34,016 nucleotides of DNA from Desulfobacteraceae bacterium (GTDB taxonomy: Bacteria > Desulfobacterota > Desulfobacteria > Desulfobacterales > ETH-SRB1). Position 1 is the first letter of the stretch; each line of letters begins with the position of its first letter. The position numbers were made by a program, and so were the translations under genes. Positions 31,854 through 34,016 of the stretch are shown here, in pieces. The notes beneath the pieces were generated by a model. That model saw only the letters and a program-made list of their open reading frames with translations. It did no database searches and had not been told where the DNA came from. The stretch spans positions 1 to 34,016 of the forward strand of contig JAPVVG010000263.1 in NCBI GenBank assembly GCA_028571455.1, in the 5' to 3' direction.

Positions 31854-32327
31854 CTATAACTCATAATAGCCTATGGGCTGGCCGTTTTCTTCATCAGTGA
31901 AGGAATATCCCAGGCTCTTGTAGAGATGCCGTGCTCCTGCATTATTAGAGTATACCTTGAGTCTTACCTTGGCTGCACCCTTTGCCCTTGCCTGATTGTG
32001 TAAAAACTCCATAAATTCTATGCTTAACCCTTGATTTCGAAAATTTGGATGTATCACAATCCCGAGACTTGGGATTGCATAGCCTTCGTCCCAGCCACGC
32101 AACATCGCATATCCTGTAATTTCATTATCCTTGATTTGCAGGAAATAAAGATCATCTCCTTCATATTTTGCAATCTTCTTCGCCATTTCATTAGTTAAAG
32201 GATGCGGATGAAAATACAGATCGTCTTTGTTGACGACAAGGGCATTAAAAAATTGTGCCAGTTTTTCCGCCCAGGATGGACTGACGAGAGTATATTTGAG
32301 ATTTTTCCGCATGGGGTTTTTTATCAA
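31854..32327 (-). CDS. GNAT family N-acetyltransferase
   Basis: This 157-aa acetyltransferase of the GNAT fold has the acetyl-CoA-binding strand and loop in SLGIVIHPNFRNQGLSIEFM (the R/Q-x-x-G/A element) near residue 90. The typical ending VYSNNAGARHLYKSLGYSF near 125 is also present. In legionaminate and pseudaminate loci such enzymes (LegH/PseH) N-acetylate an amino sugar before the NeuB-type condensation; that is its likely role. It overlaps the NeuB-like stop by 4 nt and is followed by the TIM-barrel gene after 6 nt. Confidence 0.82.
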   Translation of the reverse strand: MIKNPMRKNLKYTLVSPSWAEKLAQFFNALVVNKDDLYFHPHPLTNEMAKKIAKYEGDDLYFLQIKDNEITGYAMLRGWDEGYAIPSLGIVIHPNFRNQGLSIEFMEFLHNQARAKGAAKVRLKVYSNNAGARHLYKSLGYSFTDEENGQPIGYYEL

Positions 32328-33391
32328 TCAGACCAGATTATAGAATTCAATTCAAGGGTTTCTTCTTTCTGAATCTGCCTTGCGGCCTTCTTGCCAACAA
32401 CTCTGTCAAACCATTTCGGCGGTAGTCCGCTGCCGGGGCGTTTGCAGGTTAAATCGGCTTCTTGAATAGTTTCGCCAACAGGTATTAAACGTGTTGCTAC
32501 AAGACTCTTTTGCATTCGAGTTTTGTTTGGCAGTTCGCTGGGCATAGGGCGTTTAATTCCGTCACCGAGAGCGGCTTCAACATCGCGGATGGTTCTAACC
32601 AGTTCCTTAAGTTCATTAGGTTCAATGGAAGCTCGATGATCCGGGCCTGTCATGTTTCGATCCAGCGTAAAATGCTTTTCAATGACACATGCCCCAGCCG
32701 CCACTGCCCAAGGGCTGGCGCCAATTCCCGGAGTATGATCAGAAAATCCAACCGGACAGCCAAATGCCAGATCCATTGTCCTCATTGCTCGCAAGTTTAT
32801 CTCGTTAACAGGCGCTGGATATTCTGAAGTACATTGCAAGATAATAATTTTTCCATCCAATCCGTGTAGCTTCAGTTCATTAACGGCTTCCTCCACTTCC
32901 CCAAGCGATGACATACCCGTTGAAAGAATCACAGGAATATCTTTCCCTGCAATATAGCTAAGAAAGGGAATATTTGTGGTGTCGGTGGACGCAATCTTAT
33001 AAGCCGCCACACTTATTTCTTCTAACAGGTCAGCGCTTTTTTCTTCGTAAGGAGTGCAAAGGTACAAAATGCCAGCTTCATTACAATGGGATTTCAATTC
33101 CTTTTGCTGGTCTTTAGACAACTCCAGTTTTTTGAGCATGGCAAACTGCCCACCCTTCTGCCCCGTGGTTTCAACCTGATATCTCGCTTTTTGTGCTTCT
33201 GGCGTGACAACATCTTCGGTCACAAAACTCTGGAACTTAACAGCATCAGCGCCTGTCTTCGCAGCAGCGTCAATAAGCTTGTGAGCCAGCTTCATATCAC
33301 CATTATGGTTGACCCCAGCTTCGGCAATAATAAAACAGGGATAATCTTTTCCTACTTTTCTATTACCTATTGAAATAAATTTATTTGACAT
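32324..33391 (-). CDS. neuB: NeuB/LegI-type nonulosonic acid synthase
   Basis: This 355-aa enzyme condenses an N-acetyl-hexosamine-type sugar with phosphoenolpyruvate to a nine-carbon acid. The NeuB barrel shows FIIAEAGVNHNGDM (E24, H29), DAVKFQSF, YKIASTDTTNIPFL, QCTSEYPAP, GFSDHTPGIGAS and IEKHFTLDRNMTGPDH. A C-terminal antifreeze-like SAF domain begins at KSLVATRLIPVGE. I prefer the ATG of MSNKFISIG because this is the family opening; a GTG 14 codons upstream is possible. It is the first gene of the operon as seen here. Gene neighbours favour a Leg-like acid over plain sialic acid, but the precursor route is incomplete in this window. The product identity is unknown. Confidence 0.92.
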   Translation of the reverse strand: MSNKFISIGNRKVGKDYPCFIIAEAGVNHNGDMKLAHKLIDAAAKTGADAVKFQSFVTEDVVTPEAQKARYQVETTGQKGGQFAMLKKLELSKDQQKELKSHCNEAGILYLCTPYEEKSADLLEEISVAAYKIASTDTTNIPFLSYIAGKDIPVILSTGMSSLGEVEEAVNELKLHGLDGKIIILQCTSEYPAPVNEINLRAMRTMDLAFGCPVGFSDHTPGIGASPWAVAAGACVIEKHFTLDRNMTGPDHRASIEPNELKELVRTIRDVEAALGDGIKRPMPSELPNKTRMQKSLVATRLIPVGETIQEADLTCKRPGSGLPPKWFDRVVGKKAARQIQKEETLELNSIIWSD

Positions 33392-34016
33392 GATATTTAT
33401 TTCCAGCCTGTTGCCAACCCTCATTTTACCCACACGATTTCCAGAAGACCCTTTTAAGTATTACATGATATTAAACTAACGAATAGAGGATTTGCGGACA
33501 ATCAGACGCTATTCCCTACAATAAACTATTTTAAACATGTGACCATTTGCTTCTGTGAAAAATACCATAATGCTTAAACCGATTAAAATCAACATAATTG
33601 CCGGTAATGTTGTCCGAAATTATATCAATATCAATTGCATTTTCACAGTATTGGAAAAGGGGGACGGTATTGGAAAAGGGTGTAATGTAATGTGTAAGGG
33701 GGACGTGTAATGGGGGACGTTGTTACATTATGGGGACGTGTAATGGGGGACGTTGTTACATTAGACGTGTAATGGAGGACGTTGTTACATTATGAAGTTA
33801 TGCCAGATATTCGCCTATAATTTCTGGCTTGTCATACCAGTTAAATAAAAGCAGGATCGGATTTCACGGCACAAGAGGATTTTCTTTCCCCTCTCTCGGC
33901 AATCGCTCACTCCCCTGCCACTTATTCTTAAGCTGCGTGCCACGTCATCCCCACTATAACCCAATTCATCCACCGCCAAATAACATACCACTCCCCTCGC
34001 TTGACTGAGGTAGCGC
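33392..34016. other. Upstream region, no supported gene; tandem repeats
   Basis: I see no gene in the bases upstream of the NeuB-like gene. The region holds a duplicated GTATTGGAAAAGGG phrase (about 33648-33690) and a three-unit GGACGT tandem array (listed separately). AT-rich DNA just before neuB has no convincing -35/-10 pair; a TATAAT on the minus strand at 33619-33624 is about 230 nt away. The operon promoter is therefore not located. Confidence 0.5.
33701..33792. repeat. Three-unit GACGTGTAATGGGGGACGTTG tandem repeat
   Basis: Three units of about 29-33 nt share GACGTGTAATGG and GGACGTTGTTACATTA. Each unit carries two ACGT sites and a TGTAA...TTACA inverted repeat. Differences are a G/A change in unit three and short GGG spacers. 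Confidence 0.85.

Noticed and set aside
33701-33792. CRISPR-like array
   Set aside because: The units are contiguous with no unique spacers of constant length, there are only three, and no cas gene is in the window.

Overview
The window is most of a polysaccharide (O-antigen, capsule or exopolysaccharide) biosynthesis locus. Nearly every gene is on the minus strand, so the operon reads from right to left. The sequence has moderate GC and dense small toxin-antitoxin (TA) modules. It also carries a REP-associated (RAYT) transposase and many short dispersed repeats. This suggests an environmental anaerobic bacterium, most plausibly of the Desulfobacterota (former Deltaproteobacteria). That placement is inferred from gene content; no rRNA or other marker gene is present.

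Layout in transcription order. (1) Positions 33.4-26.7 kb hold a nonulosonic-acid module: NeuB/LegI-type synthase, GNAT acetyltransferase, TIM-barrel sugar isomerase/epimerase, an aminotransferase with an N-terminal CBS pair, a CMP-nonulosonate synthetase, a second DegT aminotransferase and a PtmA-like SDR. No NDP-sugar 4,6-dehydratase and no recognisable hydrolysing 2-epimerase (NeuC/LegG) is present. (2) Positions 26.7-17.3 kb hold assembly genes: Wzx flippase, a sialyltransferase-like protein, a polysaccharide pyruvyltransferase, a GT9, a Wzy/O-antigen-ligase-like polymerase, a GT2, a GT4-like enzyme and a methyltransferase. (3) Positions 17.3-14.7 kb hold the WbuX-WbuY-WbuZ trio (amidotransferase, HisH-like, HisF-like), which predicts an amidino sugar. 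(4) Positions 14.6-5.9 kb hold a second module: bi-domain MDR/Gfo-Idh dehydrogenase, a vapBC pair, heparinase II/III-like protein, WecB, a GT4, an NAD-dependent epimerase/reductase and a small PglC-like initiating phosphoglycosyl transferase. (5) Positions 5.3-0.6 kb are a decayed accessory zone: vapBC, UPF0175/DUF3368, a truncated DegT aminotransferase, a disrupted RAYT transposase and DUF433/DUF5615 with a frameshifted toxin.

The products could work together as follows. The PglC-like enzyme loads the first sugar phosphate on undecaprenyl phosphate, and the glycosyltransferases extend it. The NeuB/CMP-synthetase module supplies a charged nonulosonic acid. Acetyl, amidino, pyruvyl and methyl groups may decorate the unit, and Wzx/Wzy export and polymerise it.

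The most unusual signal lies across the genes. Several families of short repeats fill the intergenic DNA and also sit inside or at the ends of coding sequences. They include a 7-nt repeat encoding R-S-E-V-R-G-Q, an AATCTGCGTAATCTGTGGAT-like family, TTTACCCA/TGGGTAAA hairpins, CTGCCCGC elements and TTTGCGTGAG/CTCAAAACTC tracts. They form in-frame insertions or terminal tails in at least five genes and lie at apparent module junctions. The clearest junction is between hisF and the bi-domain dehydrogenase. There, a fossil start of a second, diverged copy of the dehydrogenase gene is fused to a repeat.
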